Source of the DNA: Paenibacillus camerounensis
Lineage (GTDB): Bacteria > Bacillota > Bacilli > Paenibacillales > Paenibacillaceae
Assembly (NCBI RefSeq): GCF_000723885.1
Contig: NZ_CCDG010000003.1
Coordinates: forward strand, 80,507 to 144,506
Reading direction: 5' to 3'
Length of the DNA stretch: 64,000 bases
The translations under genes were made by a program, and so were the position numbers. Below, in pieces: positions 18,341 to 28,122 of the stretch (positions within the stretch are counted from its first letter, which is position 1; every line of letters begins with the position of its first letter). The notes under the pieces were generated by a model. The model saw only the letters and a program-made list of their open reading frames with translations, had not been told where the DNA came from and did no database searches.

Positions 18341-18830
18341 GCTTCTCCGCAGGGAGCAAGGGCTGACGCTGATTGAATTAATAGCAGGTATTGCTCTTTT
18401 TTCAATGGTAGCAGGGTTAATCTATGGAGTGATGTTGTTCGGTATCCGCAGCTATAACCAGGTATCCGTTGAGAACAAGCTGAGGGATGAAGGAGATCTG
18501 CTGATGTCGGCAATCATAACCGAAATGTATACTTTTGGACCTACTGTAGTCTCAGCTACAGGTAAAGCTCTGACATTATCAACGATTAAGGATGACGGCA
18601 GCCAGATAACCGAACAAATCAGTATTGCAGACGGAAAAATGAAGTTTAACGGGATTTCGGATATAAGGACGGATATTACAGCTGATTTGGTTGAGGATTC
18701 AGGCTTCACCCTGACCTGCAGTACAGGAGCACCATGTGAGAGCGGCCTTATCCAGATCAAATTGAATTTGCATAAGGATTATGGGGGAAAACCGTTTGAG
18801 TTGTCTTTAGAGAGCACATTCGGCTTTTAG
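18324..18830 (+). CDS. Minor prepilin, PilW-like
   Basis: I chose ATG 18324 (MKRFVKLLRREQG) because GTGGAGGG lies at the right distance and the leader then matches a prepilin. It overlaps the preceding gene by 17 bases. Processing is predicted after Gly13 in QG|LTLIEL; the hydrophobic helix runs to about residue 36. The globular part contains two cysteines spaced as CSTGAPC near the C terminus. The 168-residue length and the position between PilV-like and PilX-like genes suggest a PilW/minor pseudopilin role (inference). Confidence 0.8.
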   Translation: MKRFVKLLRREQGLTLIELIAGIALFSMVAGLIYGVMLFGIRSYNQVSVENKLRDEGDLLMSAIITEMYTFGPTVVSATGKALTLSTIKDDGSQITEQISIADGKMKFNGISDIRTDITADLVEDSGFTLTCSTGAPCESGLIQIKLNLHKDYGGKPFELSLESTFGF

Positions 18831-18842
18831 GGGGAGAACGTT

Positions 18843-20699
18843 TTGATAGAGCGTGACAGAGCTGTGCCATACCACACAAATAATAGGGTGAGCAAGGTTT
18901 TAACAAGCGAGCAGGGCTCGGCACTTGTACTTGTCATGTTTCTTGTGCTGATGCTCACTATTCTGGGAATGGCTGTACTAGGAGCGACGATTGGCGGGGC
19001 ACAACGCACAGAAACAAGGGAGAATGACGTACAAAGTCTACATTTAGCACAAAAGGGTCTTGATGAAGCTACAGCCTATATTCAAGCTCAGCTTGCTGTT
19101 CAAAATGCAATAGACCCTGATAAGCTGGAGAGTGTAATCCAGTCGCTTAGTGAGTTGAATGATGACAACCGGAATATCACTACAGAGCCGGGAATAATCG
19201 GTAACAGCGCCAGCGGAACGATTGATGAAATTAAGTATACTGCTGACACAACCAACTCGACTCTGCAGGCCAGACGCTATTATATCGATATTTTTACCTC
19301 TGCTTTTGTAAACGGCGTTGACCGGAAATTGAAACAGCGAATTACGCTGGACAGTTATCCCGAATTCCTCAAATACGCTTTTGGTTCGGAACATGATTTA
19401 AGATTAAACGGAGCGCCGCTGCTAAAAGGAAATATCTATGCGGGAAATGAGCTGATTGTTACTCAGACTGCTGAGTATTTATACCAAAATACCTCGATGG
19501 ATAAATTAACTGTGTATCCAAAAATTTTAGAGAATACTGCCAGCAAAACGGAGTCTGGTGAATTATATGTCCAGTCTTTTGATAGTGTGAAATATGCTCC
19601 GGAATATATCAATGAGAGTTCACTTCAGACTATAGACCCGGGGGATACCCAGAAGTGGAACGATGTGCTGGGAATCACACCGTCTAAGGTAAAGATTAAA
19701 GAGCAAAAGAAATTTGTACAAATCGATGTTCTGGAATCCTTCTGGGATAAGCTGCTGGAAGCCGGAGTAATAGCTGATGGGAACGAAATTCAGAAAAGCT
19801 TCAAACAGAAGCTCGAGGAATATAAGCTCGACGAAAATGGCCTGAATAGTGACGGTACCGCAGACCATGTAGAAGAATTAGCCGCTATGCTTCAAGATGG
19901 AACCAAAACGAAAGGTGAGCATCTAAAAATACCTGAACCGTATTTGCTTGATCCCTATCCTGAAAACTACACGCTAAAAGATAAAGAGGATATTGATAAG
20001 AAAAACGCAAAAAAAGAATCAGATTACATTTCTGAACTAGCTAAGATGGAGAACAGAACGGAATCAGCAGTATATAACGGAAATCTTTCGATCAATTCAA
20101 TCGGATATAAGAACCTTACATTTACCCAAACGGCAAAGGAAAGCCCTAAATGGCTAGTCGTTGCCGGAGATCTGGATATTGTAAATAATACCGATACATT
20201 AATGAATGTTAAGGGCAATGTTCTTGTAGCCGGTAATGTTACGATTAAGGGGAATGTAGCTTTTGATTCCACGATGTTTGTCCTGGGAAGTACTACGGTT
20301 GAAGATGCAACCATACAGGGGCTTGAGGGTAAAGAGCTGGTGCTGATTTCTAAAGGCAAGGTACTTATTAACCGGCTGGCTGCCTTTTCTAATAATCCGG
20401 TTACGATGAAGGCATTCTTCTATACCGATTCTACAGGAGAACTGTACGGAGTCGGATCAAGATTCTCATTAGAAGGAGGATTTTTTGCTAAAGGGGATTT
20501 GACGGTGAATGCGGTTGTAGGTGAAGTTAAGAGCCTCTCTGCATACACTCCCAATAGTGATTTTGCCACGCAGGTGGATGGCGAAATGAGGCGTTTTGAA
20601 GTGACATACAACGATGAGGTCTACGGCCATCAGCAATCCAGCCTGCCGCGTGTAAGTAATGTAAGTCTTACTGTTGGACCCGTTGAATTTGCAGATTAG
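18843..20699 (+). CDS. PilX-like membrane-anchored protein with polymer-forming-type C-terminal region
   Basis: 618 residues, TTG start at 18843 preceded by GGGGGAG. The N terminus has EQGSALVLVMFLVLML followed by a single hydrophobic helix (about 25-50), like PilX-type proteins that lack a canonical FTLIE site. Residues about 50-420 are mostly charged with no family recognised. About 425-530 is rich in short beta-strand repeats (GNVLVAGNVTIKGNVAF, then VLGSTTVEDATIQG), resembling bactofilin-like or right-handed beta-helix folds. It is third in the minor-pilin operon and ends at a bidirectional terminator. A structural or tip role on the pilus is inferred. Confidence 0.6.
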   Translation: MIERDRAVPYHTNNRVSKVLTSEQGSALVLVMFLVLMLTILGMAVLGATIGGAQRTETRENDVQSLHLAQKGLDEATAYIQAQLAVQNAIDPDKLESVIQSLSELNDDNRNITTEPGIIGNSASGTIDEIKYTADTTNSTLQARRYYIDIFTSAFVNGVDRKLKQRITLDSYPEFLKYAFGSEHDLRLNGAPLLKGNIYAGNELIVTQTAEYLYQNTSMDKLTVYPKILENTASKTESGELYVQSFDSVKYAPEYINESSLQTIDPGDTQKWNDVLGITPSKVKIKEQKKFVQIDVLESFWDKLLEAGVIADGNEIQKSFKQKLEEYKLDENGLNSDGTADHVEELAAMLQDGTKTKGEHLKIPEPYLLDPYPENYTLKDKEDIDKKNAKKESDYISELAKMENRTESAVYNGNLSINSIGYKNLTFTQTAKESPKWLVVAGDLDIVNNTDTLMNVKGNVLVAGNVTIKGNVAFDSTMFVLGSTTVEDATIQGLEGKELVLISKGKVLINRLAAFSNNPVTMKAFFYTDSTGELYGVGSRFSLEGGFFAKGDLTVNAVVGEVKSLSAYTPNSDFATQVDGEMRRFEVTYNDEVYGHQQSSLPRVSNVSLTVGPVEFAD

Positions 20700-20702
20700 A
20701 AT

Positions 20703-20757
20703 ACTAAAAAATCCGGGTGCAGAAGGGTTAATAATCCCACTGTACCCGGATTTTTTA
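20703..20757. terminator. Bidirectional terminator
   Basis: AAAAAATCCGGGT and ACCCGGATTTTTT flank a loop, with A and T tracts on the two sides. It serves the convergent pilin operon and surface-protein gene. Confidence 0.9.
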
Positions 20758-20767
20758 GTTGCTGGAA

Positions 20768-23700
20768 TTAATATTTATCCTTATTGTCCGGTAATTTAAC
20801 CTGTATCACGATAGTTGCACTAACAGGATCAGTATACTCGGATGGTTTATAAGTAACCGTAACTTTTACGATACCGGGAGCATGGGCGGTAATAGTGCCA
20901 TCATGGATATTGGTAAAGGATGCAATAGCATTATTTGAACTTGTCCATTCCAGTTTGTTAAGAGGAATATCATAAGGGTACAAATATAACAAGTCTGCTA
21001 AGTTGCTGTTTTCACCAGCGGATAACACATGTGTGCTTTTTGAAAAGCGGAGTACCATTGGCAGAATATCGACGACAAGGCTTTTTTCAATGGAGCCGAT
21101 TCGTGCTGTAACTGTCACTTTGGTTTCCAGTGCTGCTCCAGTTGTTGGATCTTTCTTAAATGTCTTGGCCACTAGTGTATTGCCCAATTTCGTAATATCG
21201 GTGTTGCTAAGAGAAGCATACGTACCGTTGTCATCACCAGTGATACTCCAGATAATATCGCTTGCTTCAATTCCGGCATTTACGGGATCCAGCCCTAATG
21301 ACAAGCTCAGATTTCTACCAGCATAGACCTGATTTGCTCCGCTGATATTAAAATCAGTGAGGGGGATTTTGGTAACAGAAATTTGTTTTAATACTTCTAT
21401 TGGAGCAGCAAGGCTATGGCTAGTGAAACTTAACTTTATTATATATTCACCCAATGATGGGGCCTTAAATGTTGTATCTTCACCAGTTGCAGGAGCTAAC
21501 GTAGCGCCGGGAGGACCTGATACAATTGTCCAAGTATAGTTGATTCCGGTTTCTCCAGCAGGTCCAGTATAAATAGCTTTGAGATCTAAAGCTTTGTTGA
21601 TTTGTGTAGAAGTGCCTCCACCTATCTCTAATGCTCTGGGAGCAGTAACCGTAACATTGACTGTTTTACTAATATCGCTGCCATCTGTTGCTTTTGCGGT
21701 GATTTGGGCAGTTCCTTCAGCGACGCCAGTGACTCTTCCGTTTTGATCTACAGTCACAATGCTTGTATTATTTGAACTCCATTCCAGTACAGGTATACTC
21801 GCATTAGAAGGACTAATTGTTGCATTAAGCAGTTTAGTCTCGTTTACCGTCAGCGTAGTCCCCTCAAGCTGAATGTCTGTTACCTCCACAGCAACTTTTT
21901 TTACTATAACATCTACAGTGCGGCTTACGTTGCTTCCATCCGTTGCACTTGCGGTAATTTGGGTTTTTCCTACAGTTATACCTGTTACCTGTCCGGTCTG
22001 ATCCACAGTAACAATACCAGAATTAGCTGAGCTCCATTGTAGTGTGGATGAGGTGGCGTTTGATGGAATAACAGTTGCAGTTAATGCCTTGCTCTCACCT
22101 AGAATTAGAATAGTTCCTTCCAATTGAATCTCTGTTACCGGGACTTTTTTTACTATGACATCTACAGTACGGCTCACTCCGCTTCCATCCGTTGCACTTA
22201 CCGTTATCCGGGCAGTACCCTCTTTAACTCCAGTAACCTGACCACTTTGACTTACAGTAGCAATAGTTGGATCAGCTGAACTCCACCGCAGAGCAGTAAT
22301 GCTGGCATTAGAAGGCATCACCGTCGGATTCAACAGCTTAGTTTCTCCCACTACTAGAGTGGCGCCTTCCATCCGGATTTCTGTAACCGGGCGTATAACC
22401 TTTATACTTATTGCTACAAACTCCAGAGTTGCCCGCGATGGTGCAGGTGTTGGCGAAGCCGTTACTGCTGGAGTAGGCGTCGGTGTCGTTGTCGGCGGCA
22501 TTTGTCCTGTATAAGGAAGGATGCCGACCGTTGATGAAGAATCGATTGATTTACCAATGATATTGCCGTGAATTTGGCCGTTAGTGAAGGTGATAGCTGC
22601 TTTCGGAGCAAGAATAGAGCCTCTGTATTCACCACTTGAAATACTGACAGAAGTGGCATCAGGGAAATTATAGATAACATTGTTTCCGCTGACTCCATTT
22701 GGCAAGGCGAAGGCCTTGGTGAAATTCACGTTGGCACCCCGGACATTAAAGATCAGGGAAGATCCCGCTGGGGCTGTTAGATTGGTCCAACTTGCCTGAT
22801 TATAATAATCTGAAGTAAAGTCGAATACACTTACCGGCTGGGTTGCTGTAGCATAAAGGCCTCCGTATTTTAGCTCTGTAGTTGTTCCGGCTGCCTGAAT
22901 AGCGGCAAGCTTACTGGAATAAGCCTCGTAATAGCTGCGGGCGGAAGCAAAATCAATCAGGCTTCCCTTCTTATATGTGCCGCCTACGATATTACCCGGG
23001 TAATTCTTGAGATATTCGCCCTGGTGGAGAATGTTGCCGTAAACCGTACCATTGGTGAAATTCAGATCGCCGCCAGTGACTAATGCATAAGGAACAGTGA
23101 GTCTATAGCCTTCATTAATAGAAACGCCGCCGGTTGTGACGTTTCCTCCAGCAGCGATATTGCCGGCAACCGAAGCGGTTATTTTGGCTCCTTCAAAGAC
23201 GAATACATTATAATCCCCGGCTACACCAAGCAGTGATCCGGTGGAGGAGACATCCGGGTTGAAGGCCGCTGCCGGAGAAGGCGACGGTGTCGCTGTTACT
23301 GAGCTGTGAATATCATTAAAATTCAAACCAGCCTTATTAAAAATATAGCTTCCCGTATTAGTTACTTGAGCGGGCACAGAGAAGCTGATAACTTTACTGG
23401 TCTGTCCAGTATCAGCATTTGCAACAAAGGCCTGTTTGGACTGATTCCATGAATAAGTAAGATCCGGGAGAGTTCCGGTTAAAGTATACCCGGTAGAAAG
23501 ATTACCGGTTTTAGTAAAGCCGGCGGGGAGGGAAGTATCCTGAATATTAAGATTTGGCGGAAGCTTCTCAGTGAACACAAGATTCGTGACAGCCTGCTGC
23601 TGGATTCCCGCAGTATTGCTGTCCGGTACAGCCAGAGGTGTAATGGTGTAATTAAGAACAATATTCTTGTTGATCTGGAGATTGTCATTTTCAGTAACTA

Positions 23701-23875
23701 TCGTTCCATTTTCATTTGTGATTGTGCGGTTCAATGTCATATTAGCCTTTACAACATAACCGATAGTCTGATCAGCGACCACATAAGTCATCAGCTTCCA
23801 CACAGGCAGTACAAGCAGCATCACCAGGGCCAAGCCTGAAACAAAATACAACCTTTTCTTCTTGATACGCTTCAT
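20768..23875 (-). CDS. Large choice-of-anchor-A / Big_2 surface protein
   Basis: About 1035 residues. I prefer the third of three tandem ATGs (23875) because AGGGAG at 23884-23889 is then eight bases away. The N terminus is a basic stretch plus a hydrophobic helix (secretion signal or anchor). Residues about 35-195 resemble a DUF11/isopeptide-like adhesin region. About 205-465 match choice-of-anchor-A domains (GDYNVFVFEGA, GNIAAGGNV, SILAPKAAITFTNGQIHGNIIG). A Pro-Thr linker leads to three ~83-residue Big_2 repeats (about 493-745: LRWSSADPTIATV, LQWSSANSGIVTV, LEWSSNNTSIVTV), a PKD-like domain and two more Ig-like domains. No LPXTG or SLH domain is present, so attachment is unclear. It lies between the two pilus operons; adhesin role inferred. 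Confidence 0.8.
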   Translation of the reverse strand: MKRIKKKRLYFVSGLALVMLLVLPVWKLMTYVVADQTIGYVVKANMTLNRTITNENGTIVTENDNLQINKNIVLNYTITPLAVPDSNTAGIQQQAVTNLVFTEKLPPNLNIQDTSLPAGFTKTGNLSTGYTLTGTLPDLTYSWNQSKQAFVANADTGQTSKVISFSVPAQVTNTGSYIFNKAGLNFNDIHSSVTATPSPSPAAAFNPDVSSTGSLLGVAGDYNVFVFEGAKITASVAGNIAAGGNVTTGGVSINEGYRLTVPYALVTGGDLNFTNGTVYGNILHQGEYLKNYPGNIVGGTYKKGSLIDFASARSYYEAYSSKLAAIQAAGTTTELKYGGLYATATQPVSVFDFTSDYYNQASWTNLTAPAGSSLIFNVRGANVNFTKAFALPNGVSGNNVIYNFPDATSVSISSGEYRGSILAPKAAITFTNGQIHGNIIGKSIDSSSTVGILPYTGQMPPTTTPTPTPAVTASPTPAPSRATLEFVAISIKVIRPVTEIRMEGATLVVGETKLLNPTVMPSNASITALRWSSADPTIATVSQSGQVTGVKEGTARITVSATDGSGVSRTVDVIVKKVPVTEIQLEGTILILGESKALTATVIPSNATSSTLQWSSANSGIVTVDQTGQVTGITVGKTQITASATDGSNVSRTVDVIVKKVAVEVTDIQLEGTTLTVNETKLLNATISPSNASIPVLEWSSNNTSIVTVDQNGRVTGVAEGTAQITAKATDGSDISKTVNVTVTAPRALEIGGGTSTQINKALDLKAIYTGPAGETGINYTWTIVSGPPGATLAPATGEDTTFKAPSLGEYIIKLSFTSHSLAAPIEVLKQISVTKIPLTDFNISGANQVYAGRNLSLSLGLDPVNAGIEASDIIWSITGDDNGTYASLSNTDITKLGNTLVAKTFKKDPTTGAALETKVTVTARIGSIEKSLVVDILPMVLRFSKSTHVLSAGENSNLADLLYLYPYDIPLNKLEWTSSNNAIASFTNIHDGTITAHAPGIVKVTVTYKPSEYTDPVSATIVIQVKLPDNKDKY

Positions 23876-23890
23876 CATCATCGCTCCCTG

Positions 23891-23901
23891 GCCGATATAT
23901 A
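23891..23901 (+). promoter_or_regulatory. GCCGATATATA motif upstream of pilB operon
   Basis: Second copy of the recurring 11-mer. It lies only about 16 bases before the start of the minus-strand surface protein and overlaps none of its ribosome site, so it cannot be that gene's -10. Reading towards pilB leaves a ~280-base leader. No TAAA -35 is present. Confidence 0.3.
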
Positions 23902-23967
23902 ATCATGCTTCCTGTCAAAAGTAAATGCATTGTTTCATATATTGGAATTCCCTGTAGGGGGTTTTCG

Positions 23968-23996
23968 TTGTAAAAAGTACCAATCTATGCTATATA
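23968..23996 (+). promoter_or_regulatory. Promoter of the pilB operon
   Basis: TTGTAA (23968-23973), 17-base spacer, TATATA (23991-23996) preceded by TGC (extended -10). The 23882-24183 gap otherwise holds an AT-rich stretch and a CCGGACTGGTCCGG hairpin at 24124-24137 inside the leader. No c-di-GMP riboswitch core was recognised. Confidence 0.55.
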
Positions 23997-24183
23997 TCAT
24001 TCTAGGACATATTTAGTAGATAGGCAATTAAAAGATATGCGTATTCTGCTGGTTTATGAGTCTAAATAACTATTAAAATTTAAATATTCTTACAATATAC
24101 ATAGGTTGAATTAAGCAGGACTGCCGGACTGGTCCGGGAGAGGCTGCCTACGACAAAATTTAGCGCTCTGGAGTGAAAAAGAG

Positions 24184-25848
24184 ATGGCCATCATGAAGAA
24201 GAGGCTGGGAGACCTGCTTGTAGAAAACGGGATTATCTCTCAGGAGCAGCTTGAAGAGGCGCTGGTTGAACAGCGTAAATCCAAGCGCAAGCTGGGCGAT
24301 CTGCTGATTACCCAGGGCTATATTACCGAGCAGCAGCTTATTGAGGTTCTTGAGTTTCAGCTTGGAATTCCCCACGTCAGCCTGTTCAAATATCAGATAG
24401 ATCCGGCTATCACTCAGATCATTCCTGAGAGCATGGCCAAACGTTATCAGGTACTTCCGTTCATGAAAGAGGGCGGTAAGCTGATGGTTGCTATGGCTGA
24501 TCCGCTTGATTATTTTGCGATTGAGGATCTGCGCATGAGCACCGGCTTCCGCATTGAGCCTGCGATTTCCAGCCGGGACGAGCTCACCCGGGCAATTGCC
24601 CGCCACTATGGCATGCGCGATTCGATGAGTCAGATGATGGTCGAGCTGCCGACACAGGAAGAGATTGAAGAAACGGAGATTACGGATGAGGATTCGCCGA
24701 TTGTCCGGCTTGTGAACCAGATGATTCAGCAGGCGGTTTCGCTCAGAGCGTCGGATATCCATGTGGACCCGGGTGAAAATAACCTGTCCATCCGCTTCCG
24801 GATCGACGGAACATTGCGCACGGAGCGGATTATCCCGAAGCAGATGCAGGGGTTCATCACGGCGAGACTTAAGATTATGGCTAAGCTTAATATAGCCGAG
24901 CGGCGCCTGCCGCAGGACGGCCGGATCAAGATGCAGTTTGATTACAAAATGGTCGACATCCGCGTATCCTCGCTGCCGACGATGCACGGTGAGAAAATTG
25001 TTCTCCGGCTGCTCGATCTGAGCACCGGGGTGAAGACAGTCGAGAGTCTCGGATTCAGCGACTGGAACGCCGGAGCTTTTCAGGACATGATCAGCAAGCC
25101 TTACGGCATTATCCTGATTACCGGTCCTACTGGCAGCGGTAAATCTACCACGCTGTATGCGGCCCTTAATCAGCTGAATACCGAGAGCGCCAATATTATT
25201 ACAATCGAAGATCCGGTAGAGTACCAGCTGGAAGGAGTTAATCAGGTGCACGTGAATCCGGCAATTGGACTGACCTTTGCCGCTGGCCTGCGCTCGATTC
25301 TCCGGCAGGACCCGAACATTGTCATGGTGGGAGAGATCCGCGATACCGATACCGCTGAGATTGCCGTGCGGGCCTCGCTTACCGGGCATCTGGTATTGTC
25401 CACGCTTCATACGAATGATGCGGTAAGCACGATTTTGCGGCTGCGGGATATGGGTGTGGAGCCCTACCTGATTGCTTCCTCCCTGCTTGGAGTAGTGGCA
25501 CAGCGGCTCGTCCGCAAAATCTGCCCGGATTGCCGTGAAGAGCATACACCAACCGAGCAGGAGTCGATCATGCTGCGCCGTTACGGTCTGCCTGACAGGG
25601 TTATTTACCGGGGCCATGGCTGCGGCAGCTGTAATAATACCGGATATAAAGGCCGGATTGCGATTCATGAGGTATTGACCATTAACGACCATCTGCGTCA
25701 GATGATTACCGATTCCGCATCTATTGAGGAGCTGCGTGCAGCCGGTAAAGCTCAAGGAATGGTGCATTTGATGGAGGATGGATTCCTCAAGGTCTCCAGA
25801 GGTATAACTACCCTGCAGGAGGTTATGCGCGAGACAGTTTCGCATTAG
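24184..25848 (+). CDS. pilB: Type IV pilus assembly ATPase PilB
   Basis: Hexameric secretion-family ATPase that powers pilus extension from the cytoplasm. Length 554 is typical. Residues about 5-150 form the N-terminal GSPE/MshEN-like domain (KKRLGDLLVENGIISQEQLEEAL, repeated as KLGDLLITQGYITEQQLIEVL), a type known to bind c-di-GMP in some PilB/MshE proteins. Walker A GPTGSGKST is at 314-322, with an Asp box and Walker B (ILRQDPNIVMVGEIRD) after it. A four-cysteine zinc motif follows (CPDC...CGSC). TGGAGTG sits eight bases before the ATG. First gene of pilB-T-C-A. Confidence 0.95.
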   Translation: MAIMKKRLGDLLVENGIISQEQLEEALVEQRKSKRKLGDLLITQGYITEQQLIEVLEFQLGIPHVSLFKYQIDPAITQIIPESMAKRYQVLPFMKEGGKLMVAMADPLDYFAIEDLRMSTGFRIEPAISSRDELTRAIARHYGMRDSMSQMMVELPTQEEIEETEITDEDSPIVRLVNQMIQQAVSLRASDIHVDPGENNLSIRFRIDGTLRTERIIPKQMQGFITARLKIMAKLNIAERRLPQDGRIKMQFDYKMVDIRVSSLPTMHGEKIVLRLLDLSTGVKTVESLGFSDWNAGAFQDMISKPYGIILITGPTGSGKSTTLYAALNQLNTESANIITIEDPVEYQLEGVNQVHVNPAIGLTFAAGLRSILRQDPNIVMVGEIRDTDTAEIAVRASLTGHLVLSTLHTNDAVSTILRLRDMGVEPYLIASSLLGVVAQRLVRKICPDCREEHTPTEQESIMLRRYGLPDRVIYRGHGCGSCNNTGYKGRIAIHEVLTINDHLRQMITDSASIEELRAAGKAQGMVHLMEDGFLKVSRGITTLQEVMRETVSH

Positions 25849-25867
25849 AGTTTAGGGGGAGACAAAA

Positions 25868-26917
25868 GTGCCAGCCTTTTCATGGGATATTGATCAATTG
25901 TTATATATGGCCTTTGCTTCCAAGGCTTCGGACCTGCACATTTCGGTAGGCTCTCCTCCGGTTATGCGGATTGACGGCAAGCTGCAGCCGCTGGAAGGTG
26001 AACGGATCAGCTCTGAGGAGTCAGCTCACATGGCTGATATGCTGCTTGGCAGCGAGAGAAGCTTGGAGTTCCGTAATAAAGGGGAATTTGATTTCTCTTA
26101 TCCTCTGGACGATGGAGTAAGATACCGTGTGAACGTGTACCGGCAGCGCGGTGAGGTGAGTATTGCGGCGCGGTCTATACCGGCTCAGATTCCCAGCATG
26201 GAGCAGCTGTCCCTTCCTGGGGTGCTGTCCGGTCTGGCAATGAAGCCCCAAGGCCTGATTCTGGTAACAGGACCTACAGGCAGCGGAAAATCTTCAACGC
26301 TTGCCGCTATGCTGAATTATATTAACCGGACAGCCAGCAAGCATATCGTTACACTGGAAGATCCGATAGAGTTTCTGCATACCCACGGAACCTGCCTGAT
26401 TGATCAGCGTGAGGTGGGCAGTGATACCGGAAGTTTTGCCAGCGGGTTAAGGGCGGTCCTCCGCCAGGACCCGGATGTTATTCTGGTCGGGGAAATGCGC
26501 GATTTGGAGACGATCTCCGCCGCAGTTACTGCAGCTGAAACGGGACATCTGGTTATGGCTACGCTGCATACAACCGATGCACCGCAGACAATTGACCGGA
26601 TCATCGACACATTTCCGGGGCATCAGCAGGGGCAGATTCGTTCGCAGCTGGCTTCAGTGCTGCTGGCAGTCCTGTCGCAGCGTTTATTCCCGCGGGCTGG
26701 CGGTAAAGGGCGCCTATGCGCTACCGAGCTGCTGATCAACACACCGGCGGTGGCTAACCTGATCCGGACCGAGAAGACCCACCAGCTCAAAAATGTGATG
26801 CAGACCAGCCGCGCGCTCGGGATGCATACGCTGGAGATGAATATACGCGAGCAATTGCAGCTGGGGCTGATTCAACCAGAGGCAGCCAGAGGTTACCTCA
26901 CGGAGGTGACTAACTGA
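25868..26917 (+). CDS. pilT: Twitching motility retraction ATPase PilT
   Basis: Powers pilus depolymerisation and retraction. The start is GTG 25868 with GGGGGAG upstream. At 349 residues it has the compact PilT architecture: N-terminal PAS-like domain with SDLHISVGSPPVMRIDG, Walker A GPTGSGKSS (135-143), Walker B region LRQDPDVILVGEMRD, HTTDAPQTIDRIID His box, and a C-terminal AVANLIRTEK segment corresponding to the AIRNLIRE motif needed for retraction. No zinc motif, unlike PilB. It overlaps pilC by one base. Confidence 0.94.
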   Translation: MPAFSWDIDQLLYMAFASKASDLHISVGSPPVMRIDGKLQPLEGERISSEESAHMADMLLGSERSLEFRNKGEFDFSYPLDDGVRYRVNVYRQRGEVSIAARSIPAQIPSMEQLSLPGVLSGLAMKPQGLILVTGPTGSGKSSTLAAMLNYINRTASKHIVTLEDPIEFLHTHGTCLIDQREVGSDTGSFASGLRAVLRQDPDVILVGEMRDLETISAAVTAAETGHLVMATLHTTDAPQTIDRIIDTFPGHQQGQIRSQLASVLLAVLSQRLFPRAGGKGRLCATELLINTPAVANLIRTEKTHQLKNVMQTSRALGMHTLEMNIREQLQLGLIQPEAARGYLTEVTN

Positions 26918-28122
26918 TGCCGCAGTTTGAATACCAGGTCCGGACAAGCGCCGGGAAGCAGCTCAAAGGCAAGCTGACAGCTTCAGATAAAGGATCGGCG
27001 ATGGAGGAGCTGCGCAAGCGGGGGCTTACTGTATTTTCGCTGGCTGAACAGAAATCCTCTATTCTGTCGATGGAGATTTATATTGGTAACCCGGTTAAGA
27101 CGATTGATTTCATTATTTATTGCCGCCAGTTCGCTACCTTGATGCGTGCAGGCGTCTCGATAGTTGGCGCTACACGAATTCTGGCAGAGCAGACTGAGAG
27201 TAAGGCGCTGAGCAAAGCGCTGAATGATGTGAATTCCAGCCTGCTGCGCGGTATTGCGTTGTCACAGGCGATTCAGGATCACAAAAAGATTTTTCCGCCG
27301 CTGTTCATCAGTATGATCCGTGCAGGGGAAGAGTCCGGTGATCTGGAAGGGACGCTTGAGCGGCTGGCTGTTTATTTTGAGAAGCGGCATGTCACTTCTG
27401 AGAAAATCAAATCTGCCCTGACCTATCCGGTTACGGTTGGTATAATGGCACTTGCCGCTGTTGTGTACTTGCTGTGGGCGATTGTGCCGCAGTTTGTGAC
27501 GATGTTTGAATCGATGGACGCTGAGCTTCCGGCGATAACCAGGCTGGTATTGGCCCTCAGTAAAAGCATTCAAGGACAATGGTATTTCTGGCTAATCGCC
27601 ATTATTCTTATTGTGGTTGGTTTCCAGGTTGCTAAGCGCACGGAGCAGGGTGCATACGCACTTGATTATGCAAAGCTCAAGATTCCTGTGTTCGGCAAGC
27701 TGAATCAAAAGGGCTCAATTGCCCAGTTCACACGTACCTTTGCATCTTTATACGCCAGCTCGGTACCGATTCTGCAGGCGTTGTCTATCTTGGAAGAGGT
27801 AGCAGGCAATAAGGTGATAGGCGGATATATCCGCAGTTCCGCTGACTCCCTCAGACAAGGAAAGCCGCTCTCAGAGCCGCTTAAGAAAGCGTGGGTATTC
27901 CCGCCGCTGGTCACACAGATGATTGCAATTGGTGAGGAGACCGGAGCGCTTGATGAGATGCTGTCAAAAGTAGCAGATTTTTATGAGATGGATGTCGAGA
28001 ACACGGTGGACCGGTTGAAATCACTGCTTGAGCCACTACTGATCGCTTTTTTGGCCGGTGTGGTCGGTGTCATTGTGGCAGCGATTATGCTGCCGATGTT
28101 CAGCCTGTATAGCAACATGTGA
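26917..28122 (+). CDS. pilC: Type IV pilus inner-membrane platform protein PilC
   Basis: Membrane platform that couples PilB/PilT motion to pilin insertion. The 401-residue product has the two tandem T2SSF domains: the first with FIIYCRQFATLMRAGVSI (about 68-190), the second with FTRTFASLYASSVPILQAL (about 270-390). Three hydrophobic segments are visible (about 168-195, 220-240 and 365-395). Start ATG shares its A with the pilT stop TGA, implying translational coupling. Placed between the ATPases and the major pilin. Confidence 0.94.
   Translation: MPQFEYQVRTSAGKQLKGKLTASDKGSAMEELRKRGLTVFSLAEQKSSILSMEIYIGNPVKTIDFIIYCRQFATLMRAGVSIVGATRILAEQTESKALSKALNDVNSSLLRGIALSQAIQDHKKIFPPLFISMIRAGEESGDLEGTLERLAVYFEKRHVTSEKIKSALTYPVTVGIMALAAVVYLLWAIVPQFVTMFESMDAELPAITRLVLALSKSIQGQWYFWLIAIILIVVGFQVAKRTEQGAYALDYAKLKIPVFGKLNQKGSIAQFTRTFASLYASSVPILQALSILEEVAGNKVIGGYIRSSADSLRQGKPLSEPLKKAWVFPPLVTQMIAIGEETGALDEMLSKVADFYEMDVENTVDRLKSLLEPLLIAFLAGVVGVIVAAIMLPMFSLYSNM

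Noticed and set aside
23882..24183. c-di-GMP riboswitch before pilB
   Set aside because: I looked for the conserved GGCACGCACAGGGCAAACC-type core and found none.
24160..25845. Long antisense frame opposite pilB
   Set aside because: It mirrors pilB codons and has no ribosome site or recognisable domain.
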